Made by a program: the position numbers and the translations under genes
Notes under the pieces: generated by a model
The model's input: the letters and a program-made list of their open reading frames with translations, nothing else
The model's database searches: none
Told to the model about the DNA's origin: nothing
Shown: one piece after another, positions 1-10,337 of the stretch
Numbering within the stretch: the stretch's first letter is position 1
Layout of the letters: each line of letters starts with the position of its first letter
Origin: Bufo bufo
Taxonomy: Eukaryota > Chordata > Amphibia > Anura > Bufonidae
Reading direction: 5' to 3'
Assembly: GCF_905171765.1 (NCBI RefSeq)
Contig: NC_053392.1
Coordinates: 38,701,114 to 38,765,113, forward strand
Length of the DNA: 64,000 bases

Positions 1-383
1 TGCCATAAATGTGGAGCGATTGGAAGTAGTTTGAATGCGTCTGCGATGTCGGTTTTAGACAACCAGGCGCCCTTCCCAGCCCTGAGGATGAGAGCAATGG
101 CCTCGTCAATGGACGCATATCTCATGGCAAACTCTGTAACTGCACCAGAGATTGTCGAATGGATGGGAACGAATCTTCCCCTTCTAATGGACCAGTTTCC
201 GACATCAATAGCCTGTATAGTTCGGCTTTTCGTGCTGATGCTGGATGCCTGATGCCCCTTCTGTGCAATTCAGCGACAAGCTTTGGCACGGTCCATCTCC
301 TGAGGGACTCTGGGCCGCCTTGACCAGAGACCGAGGTACCCGGAAGGGACAAAAGTGTCGTCCACGTCTGACACCTGAGACAT
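1..383 (-). pseudogene. DIRS retrotransposon gag N-terminus fused to RT fragment
   Basis: Read on the minus strand, an ATG at 383-381 is followed (after a frame change near 355) by a SAP-like module with the motif RRWTVPKLVAELHRRGI, ending at a stop at 122. The second DIRS copy (from 41603) has the equivalent RSWTVPRLTAELSKRGI at the start of its gag. From about 126 down to the window edge another frame reads through YASIDEAI and KTDIADAFKLLPI, the reverse transcriptase signature of DIRS elements. In the intact order gag continues for several hundred codons before RT, so roughly the last 3/4 of gag and the start of RT are deleted here and the two pieces are joined. The element is cut by the window edge. 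DIRS assignment is by motif recognition; no search was run. Confidence 0.75.
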
Positions 384-736
384 GGTTCGGAAGACCTTAC
401 GTAGGACCTGTCTGTAGACTCGACACCCTTGCCTTACCGCCTGCGACTTGACGGATGAGACCCGACTCGCCCTGGGGACTGGAAAAGTCAGGAGCCGGCG
501 TGAGAGAGTTATGCGGGACCGAAAATAACACCCAGATGTGGCGAAGATGGACGAACGCACCGACATGCAAGTTAGACACGAAAAACAGAGTGACGATGGA
601 TGGGTGAGGCAGGAACCCAGAAGAGGCTCCCGAGAGCCAGCGAGCACACCGCTAAGGAGAAACGTAAAACGCAGAAGGGTGTCCAAGGTACCAGGAGGAG
701 GAGAGATGGTCACTGCAGCGAGAGAGAGAGGCCTGG
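384..736 (-). other. DIRS leader, non-coding
   Basis: Upstream (minus-strand sense) of the gag start. Pyrimidine-rich on the minus strand, with short open frames on both strands that show no recognisable protein motif. I read this as the 5' leader of the DIRS element. Confidence 0.4.
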
Positions 737-1597
737 ATGCTTCCAGGCCGAGCGGAAAGGTTAGACCTGAATGCTACCGGTTGGGGAGGTGAGTCGTGTA
801 CCAGAATGCTACAGGCTGCGAAAACAGGGACGAGACCTGAATGCCTCAGGCAAGATGGACAGGGAAGACACCCGAACGCTTCAGGCACAGATGGACAGGG
901 AAGACACCCGAACGCTTCAGGCACAGATGGACAGGGAAGACACCCGAACGCTTCAGGCACAGATGGACAGGGAAGATACCCGAACGCTTCAGGCACAGAT
1001 GGACAGGGAAGATACCCGAACGCTTCAGGCACAGATGGACAGGGAAGATACCCGAACGCTTCAGGCACAGATGGACCGGGAAGATACCTGAACGCTTCAG
1101 GCACAGATGGACAGGGAAGATACCTGAACGCTTCAGGCACAGATGGACAGGGAAGATACCTGAACGCTTCAGGCACAGATGGACCGGGAAGATACCTGAA
1201 CGCTTCAGGCACAGATGGACAGGGAAGATACCTGAACGCTTCAGGCACAGATGGACAGGGAAGATACCTGAACGCTTCAGGCACAGATGGACAGGGAAGA
1301 TACCTGAACGCTTCAGGCACAGATGGACAGGGAAGATACCTGAACGCTTCAGGCACAGATGGACAGGGAAGATACCTGAACGCTTCAGGCACAGATGGAC
1401 AGGGAAGATACCTGAACGCTTCAGGCACAGATGGACAGGGAAGATACCTGAACGCTTCAGGCACAGATGGACAGGGAAGATACCTGAACGCTTCAGGCAC
1501 AGATGGACAGGGAAGATACCTGAACGCTTCAGGCAGGATGGACAGAAAACGACACCTGAACGCCTCAGGTGAGGAAAACCACAGTACTAGCGAGTGA
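737..1597. repeat. 36-bp minisatellite, about 20 units, with degenerate edges
   Basis: A near-perfect tandem array from about 841 to 1560 with a 36-bp unit containing GAACGCTTCAGGCACAGATG. Degenerate units extend it at the left (737-840) and right (1540-1597). Because 36 is a multiple of three and the unit lacks stops in several frames, long open frames appear on both strands; on the minus strand they encode a 12-residue repeat PEAFRYLPCPSV. Variants move through the array in blocks (an ACACCC form first, then ATACCC, then ATACCT), the pattern of unequal exchange or slippage. It lies in the leader of the minus-strand DIRS relic. I do not consider it protein-coding. Confidence 0.95.
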
Positions 1598-2830
1598 ACT
1601 GCATAACAAGCGACGTGCAGCACCATACCTACCTGAAAGACCCTCAGGCCCAAGAATTTCCACTTGACTGACTGGCAGGGACCCTCCGTAGTGCCTGTAG
1701 AAAATTTTTTTTATTTTTTTTTTTTTTACATTAATTAGCAATAGGTGTAAGAACCCGTCCTAATACCTAATCCTGAGACGTCAGGAGGACAAGAACACGA
1801 GGCGGAGAAACCACGACTCTAAAGGAAAAAATAAAAAATAAGACACAAATGTAGAGCATAAACTAACAAGCCACCAGGGCTTGCAGGACACGGCAAAATC
1901 AAGGAGTTTTTAATATTTCTTCTTTTTTTTTTTTTTTTTTTATAAAAAGAAGTATGACCGCTGGGAACAAGCAAGCTAGGTAAGTTGCAGGGTGCCGTAT
2001 GGCCCAGCACCAGCTGCGCTAACACAAGATGGTCATGCCACAGGCTAGCGCCAGAACGGACGGCAGGCAGCAAAGGAGATGGCCTTCTGGACCTGTTGGG
2101 CAGTATCTTAGTGGAAGCAGAAAAGACCGGGGATACCTGAACATTCCCTTAATACCATTTTTTTTTTTTTTTTTTTTTTTTTATTAAAACCACAGACCTG
2201 ACAAACATTGCGGATGACCTACATACAGTAAGGTGAGCTGGTGCCTACCCTATGCACAGACTGCAAGTAACGTTTAACCTAGTCTGAGCATAGTTTAGCG
2301 CTTGTTTACACCATGTCACAAATGACATGCAGGAGCAGTACAGCCCTTCCTCCCCAACCAGAGCGGAACAAGGGGATGTCGCGCTGGGGGGGGGGGGGAA
2401 ACACCGTGGCCTGAGCATGCGGTGCGGGCGGTGCGGTGTGGCGTGTGACGTAGGGCCCCCCTCCCCCCGAGTGGAGGAGGGCACGTGATGTCCGCCGCCG
2501 GGCTCCAGAGCGGGATCGACGAGCGTGCGCATGTCCTCTCGCGAGAAGAGGGGCACGCCGTGGAGCAGCAGCGGACTGACCAGGAAGGAAGTGTGCACAG
2601 AAGAAACAGGCACCGGAGCGGTTCGGGTGAGACGTACGAGGGGGAAACTAGGGTAGGAGCGAAGGTTGACATGGAGTGGCGTGCGCCACCACTTACCTGA
2701 CCAGCGAGCGTACCGGAAGTGACGAGAACTGCCGGGGATGTACGAATGCGGCGTGCGTAGCGGAGAGGACCCAGGAGTGGGGTTTAAGAGGAGTGACCTG
2801 GCCCCGCCCACAAATACAGGCTGCATGCAG
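1598..2830 (-). other. Outer 5' leader region of DIRS relic with poly(T) tracts and GC-rich block
   Basis: Contains three long poly(T) runs (about 1708-1728, 1922-1940, 2158-2182; poly(A) on the DIRS sense strand) and a GC-rich block at 2340-2820. On the minus strand there is a consensus-like splice donor, CAGGTAAGTGG, near 2697, and a polypyrimidine run followed by AG near 2388, so a roughly 310-nt leader intron is possible. The DIRS copy at 40279 also has an A-rich tract, a tandem array and a CAGGTAAG donor-like site upstream of gag. The outer boundary is not defined by a terminal repeat that I could match. Confidence 0.35.
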
Positions 2831-2937
2831 CCTTAACTACATATATATATATATAAATAGAAAAAAAGGGCAGCACTCCATGAAGTAAAATGAAAAAGAA
2901 ATTTATTCACCCATTAAGCAATCTTTTTTACTATATA

Positions 2938-3065
2938 CAGTACAGACCAAAAGTTTGGACACACCTTCTCATTCAAAGAGTTTTCTTTATTTTCATGACT
3001 ATGAAGGCATCAAAACTATGAATTAACACATGTGGAATTATATACATAACTTTTGGTCTGTACTG
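2938..3065. mobile_element. Tc1/mariner MITE (128 bp) with TA duplication
   Basis: Terminal inverted repeats begin CAGTACAGACCAAAAGT at 2938 and end ACTTTTGGTCTGTACTG at 3065, flanked by TA at 2936-2937 and 3066-3067. The interior retains the AT-rich subterminal sequence of a Tc1-like element and no transposase, so it is an internally deleted derivative. Ends, duplication and length are read directly. Confidence 0.9.
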
Positions 3066-3075
3066 TATGTATTTA

Positions 3076-3112
<37 letters not shown>
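3066..3112. repeat. (TA)n microsatellite
   Basis: Runs of TA from about 3077 to 3108, directly abutting the Tc1 MITE and ending in an ACACAC stretch. Confidence 0.9.
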
Positions 3113-3115
<3 letters not shown>

Positions 3116-3304
3116 AACACCCCATAGAGGACAGTATACTGCTACAGATGGATCTTTATAGATTGGTGAGTAGTATAACACTGTTCTTCTCGTCAAACTC
3201 AAAGTGACAGGTGGACACGCCCCTTTTCTGCACATAACCCCACCCACTCTGCCCATACCATGCCCAAAATCCCCCCCATTCAAATCCCTTTTTATTCTTT
3301 TATA

Positions 3305-3598
3305 TCTGATAAAGCGTCAGTAATTCAATTAAGTTTAATATGTTTAAAAATAAAATTACATTAAGCTTAAACTCATATTAAACTCATATTAAGCTATTAT
3401 AAATATTGGCCATAGTTATTTGAGTCGGCTATCTAATTATTTTATAGGACCTTTGGTGATGTCACCGAAGTTCCCGCAAGGTATACAATGCAGTCCAACA
3501 CGTTAGTAATTTAATTAAGTTTAATATGCTTAAAAATACAATTATATTAAGCTTGTATTAGGCTTATATTAACCTCTTACTAAGCTATTATAAATATT
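3305..3598. repeat. AT-rich tandem duplication, unit about 190 bp
   Basis: The segment at about 3316-3410 (TTCAATTAAGTTTAATATG through TAAGCTATTATAAATATTG) recurs with divergence at about 3505-3598. The stretch 3112-3305 before it holds nothing that I recognise. Confidence 0.6.
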
Positions 3599-4320
3599 GA
3601 TCTAAGTTCCAGCAGAGAAAGCCCCTAAAATCACAATTTTAATGATATACCTTAAAAAATATCCCAAATGGACCTTCTATACCAATACAAAAAACAAAAA
3701 ATACATACAAGGTATGTGACTGATATGTTACATCCAGAGACTTGATAATACACCTTGGGTACGGGAGTAAATTATCCCTATATCTACCCCTATCCTAGAT
3801 CCTCAGCCCAGGGAAGACTCCTGATGGTGGAGGCCCCCTGTCCACGTTCCTAGACTATTATCCCTAAGTTGTCCCTCAGGTAATCCAGGTGTATGACTAT
3901 AATGTCAACCCTGACTATCTGTATTTTTCTTTGTGTTTGTACTTTGTCTTTTGCATCCAGCTAATTGTTGTACCATCGGTACCTCATTATCCTCACCTCA
4001 TACCTGGGGCACTCCAGAATATTTCCTGTATTCACCCTTTTAGGGACAACTTAGGGATACTAGTCTAGGAACGTGGACAGGGGGCCTCCACCATCAGGAG
4101 TCTTCCCTGGGCTGAGGTTCTAGGATAGGGGTAGATATAGGGATAATTTACTCCCGTATCCCAGGTGTATTATCAAGTCTCTGGATGTAACATATCAGTC
4201 ACATACCTTGTATGTATTTTTTGTTTTTTGTATTGGTATAGAAGGTCCATTTGGGATCTTTTTTAAGGTATATCATTAAAATTGTGATTTTAGGGGCTTT
4301 CTCTGCTGGAACTTAGATCT
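3599..4320. repeat. Long foldback (inverted repeat) element
   Basis: Left arm 3599-3876 (starts GATCTAAGTTCCAGCAGAG) pairs with right arm 4042-4320 (ends TGCTGGAACTTAGATC). The arms are about 278 nt each with high identity, separated by a 165-nt loop. There is no open frame with recognisable content. Transcribed, this would form a near-continuous hairpin. No clear target duplication was found, so its class is unknown. Confidence 0.85.
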
Positions 4321-4740
4321 ATACTCTTTATACCCTGTTACATTTATGTTAATTGATTTTGCTGGAATTTATTATAAATATTGGCTGCGGCTAATTGATC
4401 CTTCTATCTTCCTAAAAGCTAAAAGACCTTTGATGTAACCGAAAAGCCCCATTTTCCGCCCATAAACACAACCCACTCCGACCACAACCCCACACATCGT
4501 GATGTCATCGAAGGTCCCTCAAGGCAGCAGGCTCTTTGTTAGTGGACCTCCGATCTTTGAAATTTGCTTTTAATTATATACGATCGTGTTTAATAAATCG
4601 AAGGCTGACGTGATTTAAGCAAAATATTTGATCACTGCATTTAACACAGATATGTATCATTTATAAGTATTAACAATAGCTAATTGTGGCACCCAACTTT
4701 CCCGTGGCCGATTCCTTCATCCCCTAAAAGCATGAAGAGG
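4321..4740. other. AT-rich spacer without recognised features
   Basis: Non-coding; contains a further TTATAAATATTGGC motif shared with the 3300-3600 duplication. Nothing else is supported. Confidence 0.5.
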
Positions 4741-5045
4741 AATTGTAGGATGATAGCTAACTATCTAGACAGCTATCTAGCTATTATCTGTCAATCTATC
4801 TAGATATCTGTAACATAGCTATCTATCAATCATCTATCTATTTATCTTTCTATCTATCTTTCCTAGCCTATAAACAAAGGTTCACAGACATGTCAGGGTA
4901 TGTTCTAATATATTTATATAACTATCTATCAATCTATCTATATATCGACCTATCTATTCTATCTTTATATCTATTATCTGTCAATCTATCTATCTATCAA
5001 TCTTTCTATTTATCTAACTATCTACCTATCTATCTAACTATCTAC

Positions 5046-5093
<48 letters not shown>

Positions 5094-5158
5094 TTATCTA
5101 GCTTCTAATATCTATCTAACGTCCTATATTTCTATCCATCTATTTATCCATCTATCTA
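4741..5158. repeat. (TATC)n microsatellite, imperfect
   Basis: A long run of TCTA/TATC tetranucleotides with interruptions, most regular at 5040-5096. The open frame across it is a repeat artefact. Confidence 0.95.
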
Positions 5159-5351
5159 AACCAAAATGTCCACGGCACTTCCTTGTTACTAAAAAAGTGT
5201 AGATTTTTTCAACAATAGCAACATTTCGGTCCACACACTGGAACCTTTCTCAAGCACTGATGGTTCCAGTGTGAGGACCGAACCGTTGCTATTGGTGAAT
5301 AAACCTCCACCTTTTTACTAAAAAGGAAGTGTTGTGGATATTTTTGGTTTG
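5159..5351. repeat. Foldback element of about 193 bp with hammerhead-like hairpins
   Basis: The left end ACCAAAATGTCCACGGCACT pairs with the right end ending GTGGATATTTTTGGT, and the centre contains two facing hairpins (GGTTCCAGTGTGAGGACC-type). The central strands resemble degenerate hammerhead cores followed by GAA, as in pseudo-LTRs of Penelope-like elements. It splits the TATC microsatellite. Palindromic structure is seen; the PLE link is inference. Confidence 0.55.
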
Positions 5352-5439
5352 TATAATTTTGGAGGATAGATCGCTCCAACAGCCGCTGGCACCCGCTTTT
5401 ACTTATTTGCTGTGCTGCTCACATGTATTTGGGACTTTC

Positions 5440-5570
5440 TAACAATCTATCTATCTATCTATCTATCTAGCTTCTAACAGCTATCAATTTATCTATCTAT
5501 TTATCCATATATCTACTTATCTATTTATCTATGTATACGCATATCTATTTATCAAGCTTCTAATATTTTT
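5440..5570. repeat. (TATC)n microsatellite, second block
   Basis: Continuation of the tetranucleotide run on the far side of the foldback insertion. Confidence 0.9.
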
Positions 5571-5644
5571 CTAATAATATTAAATAAATAACAGTGGGGC
5601 ACTCTCTAAAGCAATGGGAACAGTGGATATTGGTACATAAGAAT

Positions 5645-6353
5645 TTTTATTGATATATCTAAAAATGCGTGGTTCACCGTTAATATTAAATTAATTCACA
5701 GTGTTAGTTACATATATATAGCAGCATGGATGGTAAAATGTGCATGCTAAAACAACATTGTGAATAAATATAAGGATAAAACAAATAGCAATCCAACAGT
5801 AAAAGTCAATCAATAAAATCGATAGAAACTTCGCCTCCAAAAATATCAACAATTTCTTTAAAAGCTCTGGATATCCACAAATGTTAATAACACTCCAGTC
5901 TCGAATATTAAAACTCCAATCTCAGGTCTCTATTAATAGCACTCCAATCTTAGGTCTCGATTAATAGTAGCTATACACAGAGCGGTGTCCCGCTCCTTAG
6001 CCTGAGACAGCGGCGTCCCGCTGTAATTTTCGAAAAGCGATCGCTTAATTTTCATAGACATTTTGATCTTACCCGGAGGGTTTTCAACAAAAATCTCCTA
6101 CCTCGTCTCGATGCACCTGCTGGATGTATCAGTGCTTCGGTCCCGAGGGCTGTTTGTTCTTCGAAAGAATCCCACGCTACCGCCGGGAATAGCAAACTTT
6201 TACTGTTTGCTATTTGTTTTATCCTTATATTTATTCACAATGTTGTTTTAGCATGCACATTTTACCATCCATGCTGCTATATATATGTAACTAACACTGT
6301 GAATTAATTGAATATTAACGGTGAACCACGCATTTTTAGATATATCAATAAAA
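5645..6353. repeat. Long inverted repeat, arms about 157 nt
   Basis: Left arm 5645-5804 and right arm 6198-6353 are near-perfect reverse complements (for example GCATGGATGGTAAAATGTGC at left and its complement at right). The loop is 5805-6197 and contains no recognisable coding sequence. A foldback/MITE-like unit of unknown class. Confidence 0.85.
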
Positions 6354-7027
6354 AAAAAATGTATACATATTAGGTATAGCTGCATCCGTAAAAAGCCATT
6401 TTTTTTGTCACTTTACATCACACAAAGTGTAATAGCAAGAGATCAAAGAGTCATATACAAATATCACTGAATAACGGAACATTGTAAGAAATGATAAATT
6501 CACCTTTATTGAATATTATTAAAATATATGGAGGGACAACACAAATTGTGATTTGTGATAAATTGATGGACGACTATCTGCACATGATAGACCAGTTCAG
6601 AAGTGAGTCTGATGTACTGAACAGCTGTGTCGCTCAAATTCAGTGTAACTGGACATCCACATGTGAGGCAACAAGTCAACCATATACACCACTCAAAACT
6701 GACCACACCATGAACAATAGCAGGTGGTGGTTGTTGCACCTCAATGAACCAGTCCAGCTACAAAAGGTCAACACCACCAGCTAAGTGTGGTCACAGTATT
6801 ACCTGCTAATGCAAGCGGCTAATCATGCTGACACATGGGCTGAAATTCTGGCTATAGGTACCTGGCCAAAAGAGACTCTCTGCCCTATGTCCTATAGGAG
6901 ATTGATAAACATCTGCTCACATCCTGGTATGCCTCCACATTACAGTGACGGGATGCACCCAGTATCTGAGATGTGAGCACGAATCAATCTCCCATTAAAT
7001 GTCTAGCATCTAAGCCCCCAGTCCTGC
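6354..7027. other. Unassigned AT-rich repeat region
   Basis: Includes an open frame at 6491-6784 on the plus strand (97 codons) with no motif that I recognise, and a fragment (about 6360-6480) resembling the 7500-7650 repeat. I assign no function. Confidence 0.4.
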
Positions 7028-7060
7028 TCTACGCGTTTCACCCTAATTTGGGATCCTCAG
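7028..7060 (-). ncRNA. Hammerhead-ribozyme-like motif, candidate PLE pseudo-LTR
   Basis: On the minus strand: CTGAGGA, then a CCC/GGG stem with a short loop, then GAAAC and the self-complementary ACGCGT followed by A. This matches the hammerhead order CUGANGA, stem II, GAAA, minimal stem III, cleavage position. Minimal-stem-III hammerheads of this kind are known in pseudo-LTRs of Penelope-like elements. Stem I and activity were not assessed. Confidence 0.55.
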
Positions 7061-7640
7061 GAGCATTAAGATATCTAGGTTACAGACAAACATGAACGCC
7101 AACAGCCTCGTGTTCTGAGGCTGGCGGCAGCTGTGCTAGAATGGCCATACGCGGCCGCTCAGATACTCAGGTTATGAGGAGGAAGCCCCTCCCCTTGGTT
7201 GGATTGAGCCCCTGGTTCAGCCAATAGCATGCAGAGGGGCACGGCTAACCGCAACCCGCCCCCGCCCACTGAGCGGAGCGATAGCAGCTGGAGTGTCACA
7301 ACACTCCCAATATACCCGGAGACCAAACGCTGGTATTTCATACTGCGTTTGCAAGTTAAGTACACTGAAAGAGGGAATTCATACTGTCCATACAATGAAG
7401 TTCCGACAGCTGATTTTATTGCTGTCATAACATTCATATTCAACACTAAAAAAAACTTTATTATGTAAAACTGAAACAAACAACCAAAAAATTGGTATTG
7501 TCGCGTCCGTAACAACCTTCTCTATAAAAATACCACATGATCTAACCTGTCAGACGAACTTTGTAAATAACAAAATATAAAGTGCCAATACAGCTATTTT
7601 TTGTTACCTTGCCTCACAAAAAGTGTAATATAGATTAACC
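7061..7640. other. Putative PLE pseudo-LTR remainder and AT-rich repeat
   Basis: A GC-rich stretch at 7100-7290 adjoins the hammerhead-like motif and could be the rest of a pseudo-LTR. Beyond it the sequence is AT-rich repeat. Open frames at 7159-7515 and 7229-7468 have no recognisable domain. Confidence 0.3.
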
Positions 7641-8240
7641 AAAAATCATATGTACCCTAAAATAGAACCAACAAAACTGCCACCTTATCCCATAGTTTCC
7701 AAAATGGGATCACTTTTTTGGAGTTTCTACTCTAGGGGTGCATCAGGGGGGCTTCAAAAAACCAGTCCAGCAAAATCTGCTTCCCAAAAACCATATGGCA
7801 TTCCTTTCCTTCTGCCGTGTGCCCGTACAGCAGTTTAGAAACAAAATATGGGGTGTTTCTGTAAACTACAGAATCAGGGCCATAAATATTGAGTTTTGTT
7901 TGGCTGTTAACCCTTGCTTTGTAACTGGAAAAAAAGGATTAAATTGGAAAATCTGCCAAAAAAGTGAAATTCTGAAATTTCATCTCTATATTCCATCAAT
8001 TCTTGTGGAACACCTAAAGGGTTAACAAAGTTTGTAAATTCAATTTTGTATACCTTGAGGGGTGTAGTTTTCTAAAATGGGGCAACTTTTTTGGAGAGTC
8101 TACTCTAGGGGTGCATCAGGGAATCTTCAAATGTGACATGGCAGCTTAAAATTATCCCAGTGAAATCTGCTTTCCAAAACCCATATGGCGTTCCTTTCCT
8201 TCTGTGCAATACCTTGTGCCCGTACAACAGTTTACAACCA
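7641..8240. repeat. Interspersed repeat with internal direct duplication
   Basis: A module of about 150 bp containing ACTCTAGGGGTGCATCAGGG at 7730-7757 recurs at 8100-8119 with matching flanks (CATATGGC, TTCCTTTCCTTCTG, GTGCCCGTAC). The two copies lie about 365 bp apart. No protein is recognisable. Confidence 0.7.
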
Positions 8241-8560
8241 CAATTTCAAGATTTGCTTCTAAACTTCTAAGCCTTGCCCAAAAAAAAAAAAAATTTCATT
8301 TACAAAATGATCCAAACATGAAGTAGACATATGGGGAATGTAAAGTAATAACAATTTTTGGAGGTATTGTTATCTGTTATAAAAGTAGAGAAGTAGAGAA
8401 ATAGAAATTTGCTAATTTTCCATTTTTTGGTGTAAATTTGGCATTTTTTTTATATATATATATATATTTTTTTACTCAATTTTACAGCTATCATGAAGTA
8501 CAATGTGACAAGAAAACAATCTCAGAATGGCCTGGATAAGTAAAAGCGCTTTAAAGGTAT
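8241..8560. other. AT-rich spacer, nothing recognised
   Basis: Includes a poly(A) run near 8280 and a TA run near 8450. Confidence 0.4.
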
Positions 8561-8925
8561 CACCACATAAATTGACAGGTCAGATCTGCAAAAAATGGCC
8601 TGGTCCTTAAGGTGAAAAATGGCAGGGTCCTGGAGGGGTTAAACACATAACAAGGAGTAGGAGAAGCATCAGGAGCTGTAGACGAAGGGAAGGAACAGCA
8701 GCTTCCTTCTGGTGAGGTTGAGGAGCCCTGACTGCTGGAAAAAAATGTGCGGGTTGCTGGAAGAAGCAGCAGTTGCACCATTAAATTGGTGCCACAGTTT
8801 TCCCAGGCCACTTTATGGTGACGCTCCATGTGTTGACGCAGGGCTGTGGTGTAGACATAAACACCCTGACCGCTCTTCACCTTCTGCCCACATAACATGC
8901 AAACCATCACACTAACATCCTCCAA
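8560..8925 (-). pseudogene. hAT transposase N-terminal fragment with BED zinc finger
   Basis: A minus-strand frame of 121 codons starts with a BED-type finger: CMLC, a spacer with TTALRQHM, then HH, giving a C2H2 arrangement in the first 40 residues. The remainder is Ser/Thr/Pro-rich and runs out of homology. The full-length relatives in this window (23925-27170, 32933-34123) have the same finger upstream of a catalytic RNase H-like domain, which is absent here. A DNA-binding fragment of a dead hAT element. Confidence 0.7.
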
Positions 8926-8952
8926 CGACTTGACAAAAATTATTTGCAGTTA

Positions 8953-10040
8953 TGGGGTACTGCGATGGGGACTAGGTTCACACTGGGGTTTCGCCAATTG
9001 ATATGTGGGGCGATGGGAACATGATATCATCCACCCCAATGGCGAGCTCCGGGTGAATCTCATCCTCTGGAAACGGTTTATAGATGACGTAGATGAATTG
9101 ACATTATTTTTTAATTATGTAAATAAGAAACTGTATTAAATGGAGGATTATGAGAAAGAGGCAGAAGAATTACAACAAAAATGCAAGTTAAAAAGTTTAA
9201 ATAGCGATAGGTTGACAGAACAAAAAATATTAATAGGTGGACTAGATAGACATGATTTGATAAATAAGACATCTGGCAAAATAATAGAGGGAAAGAGGGA
9301 AGGGGCACAACTAGCTATACCACCAATCATTACACAATATAACTGTCAGACTAAAATATTTAAAAATATTATTAAAAAACATTGGGATATCTTGAAAGAA
9401 TATAAAATAATAGGTGGATATATCCCAAATGTACCTAAATTTATATATAGGAAGGCCAGAAATGTAGGGAATATGGTGGCATCAACAAACAAGTGTATAA
9501 ACATATAGACAAATGATTCAAGAAAAATAAATCAATAACCAAAAGTTTTTTTTTCCCTGTGGTATGTGTTCAGCTTGTAAAACGTTGAAGATTATTAGAA
9601 AATCAGGGGAAGTCACACAGATAAAAAACACAGAGGGTACGTATATACATGATATAAGCGATTATATTACATGTAATAGTCAAGGAATCATCTATTCGTT
9701 GACTTGTCCGTGTAGGAATATTTATATAGAGTGTACCAAAAGGACACTGAGTAAAAGATTGGGGGAACATATTTAAAATATTCACAGAAAATATGAAGGA
9801 CACCTATTGTCTTATTATTATAAGGAGAAACATGAAGGCCAAAGTATATACACAATTTAGTGGATTAGAAGTAAAAAAGGGAGACAAAAGAGGAGTAGAT
9901 TATATAAAAAGAATGTCTAAAGCAGAAACACATAGGATTTTTAACATGAATACATTGGTACCAACAGGGTTAAATTCAGAAATTAAACTGCATTTGAATG
10001 AGGGAGTAAAAGTAGACACAAGCATCAGATAGTGGAAAAT
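8953..10040 (+). pseudogene. Penelope-like element 3' half: RT catalytic region to GIY-YIG endonuclease
   Basis: Broken frames together read, in order: the RT palm motif GTAMGTRF (about 8953); a second palm segment ending KRFIDDV with the catalytic aspartates (about 9068-9090); a linker (9140-9508) with the PLE motif KKHWDILKEY and PKFIYRKARN; and a GIY-YIG-type nuclease core near 9680-9750 (GIIYSLTCPCRNIYIECTK). In the intact PLE at 55366 the same positions read YVVYLLKCPCGLIYVGET. Multiple frameshifts and stops mark it as dead. PLEs copy RNA at a nicked target using RT plus the GIY-YIG nuclease. The 5' half is missing. Confidence 0.8.
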
Positions 10041-10100
10041 GAATCAAGGGTTAAAAAAGGGACGGAGTATCCTATATAACATCAGGAGAGTCAGTTTACA

Positions 10101-10140
10101 TCCCTGACGAAGGATATTGCATTATCTGAAATGCGTTGGT
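10101..10140 (+). ncRNA. Hammerhead-ribozyme-like motif downstream of PLE ORF
   Basis: CTGACGA, a GATA/TATC stem, GAAA, then TGCGTT: the order of a hammerhead core on the PLE sense strand, 60-100 bp after the coding remnant, where a PLE pseudo-LTR is expected. Confidence 0.5.
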
Positions 10141-10337
10141 TTGGTTTTGACACTCCTAGGCATCTGTAACTCAGTATAGTGACGTCAATAAGCGCTATGA
10201 GTGCGAGTTAGCGAATGCGATACAGAGTAGTGCCACCGGCCTAGGCATACTCCGTTCTTTATTAGTGTATAGGATCCTTTACCCAGCCCCGGAAAAGAAG
10301 TACCAGTATACAAGTGAGGTGTAATACAGGCAGTGAC

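Noticed and set aside
737..1653. Long open frames of 240-330 codons on both strands as repeat-protein genes
   Set aside because: They are produced by a 36-bp tandem array whose length is a multiple of three; flanks are non-coding DIRS leader.
2245..2826. 193-codon minus-strand frame as a gene
   Set aside because: Lies in a GC-rich block where stops are rare; Ser/Pro/Arg-rich composition, no motif, overlapping frames on both strands.
4890..5108. Tyr/Leu/Ser-rich 72-codon frame as a membrane peptide
   Set aside because: Translation of a (TATC)n microsatellite.
6491..6784. 97-codon plus-strand frame as a small gene
   Set aside because: No motif, repeats either side, and a similar-length antisense frame over the same bases.
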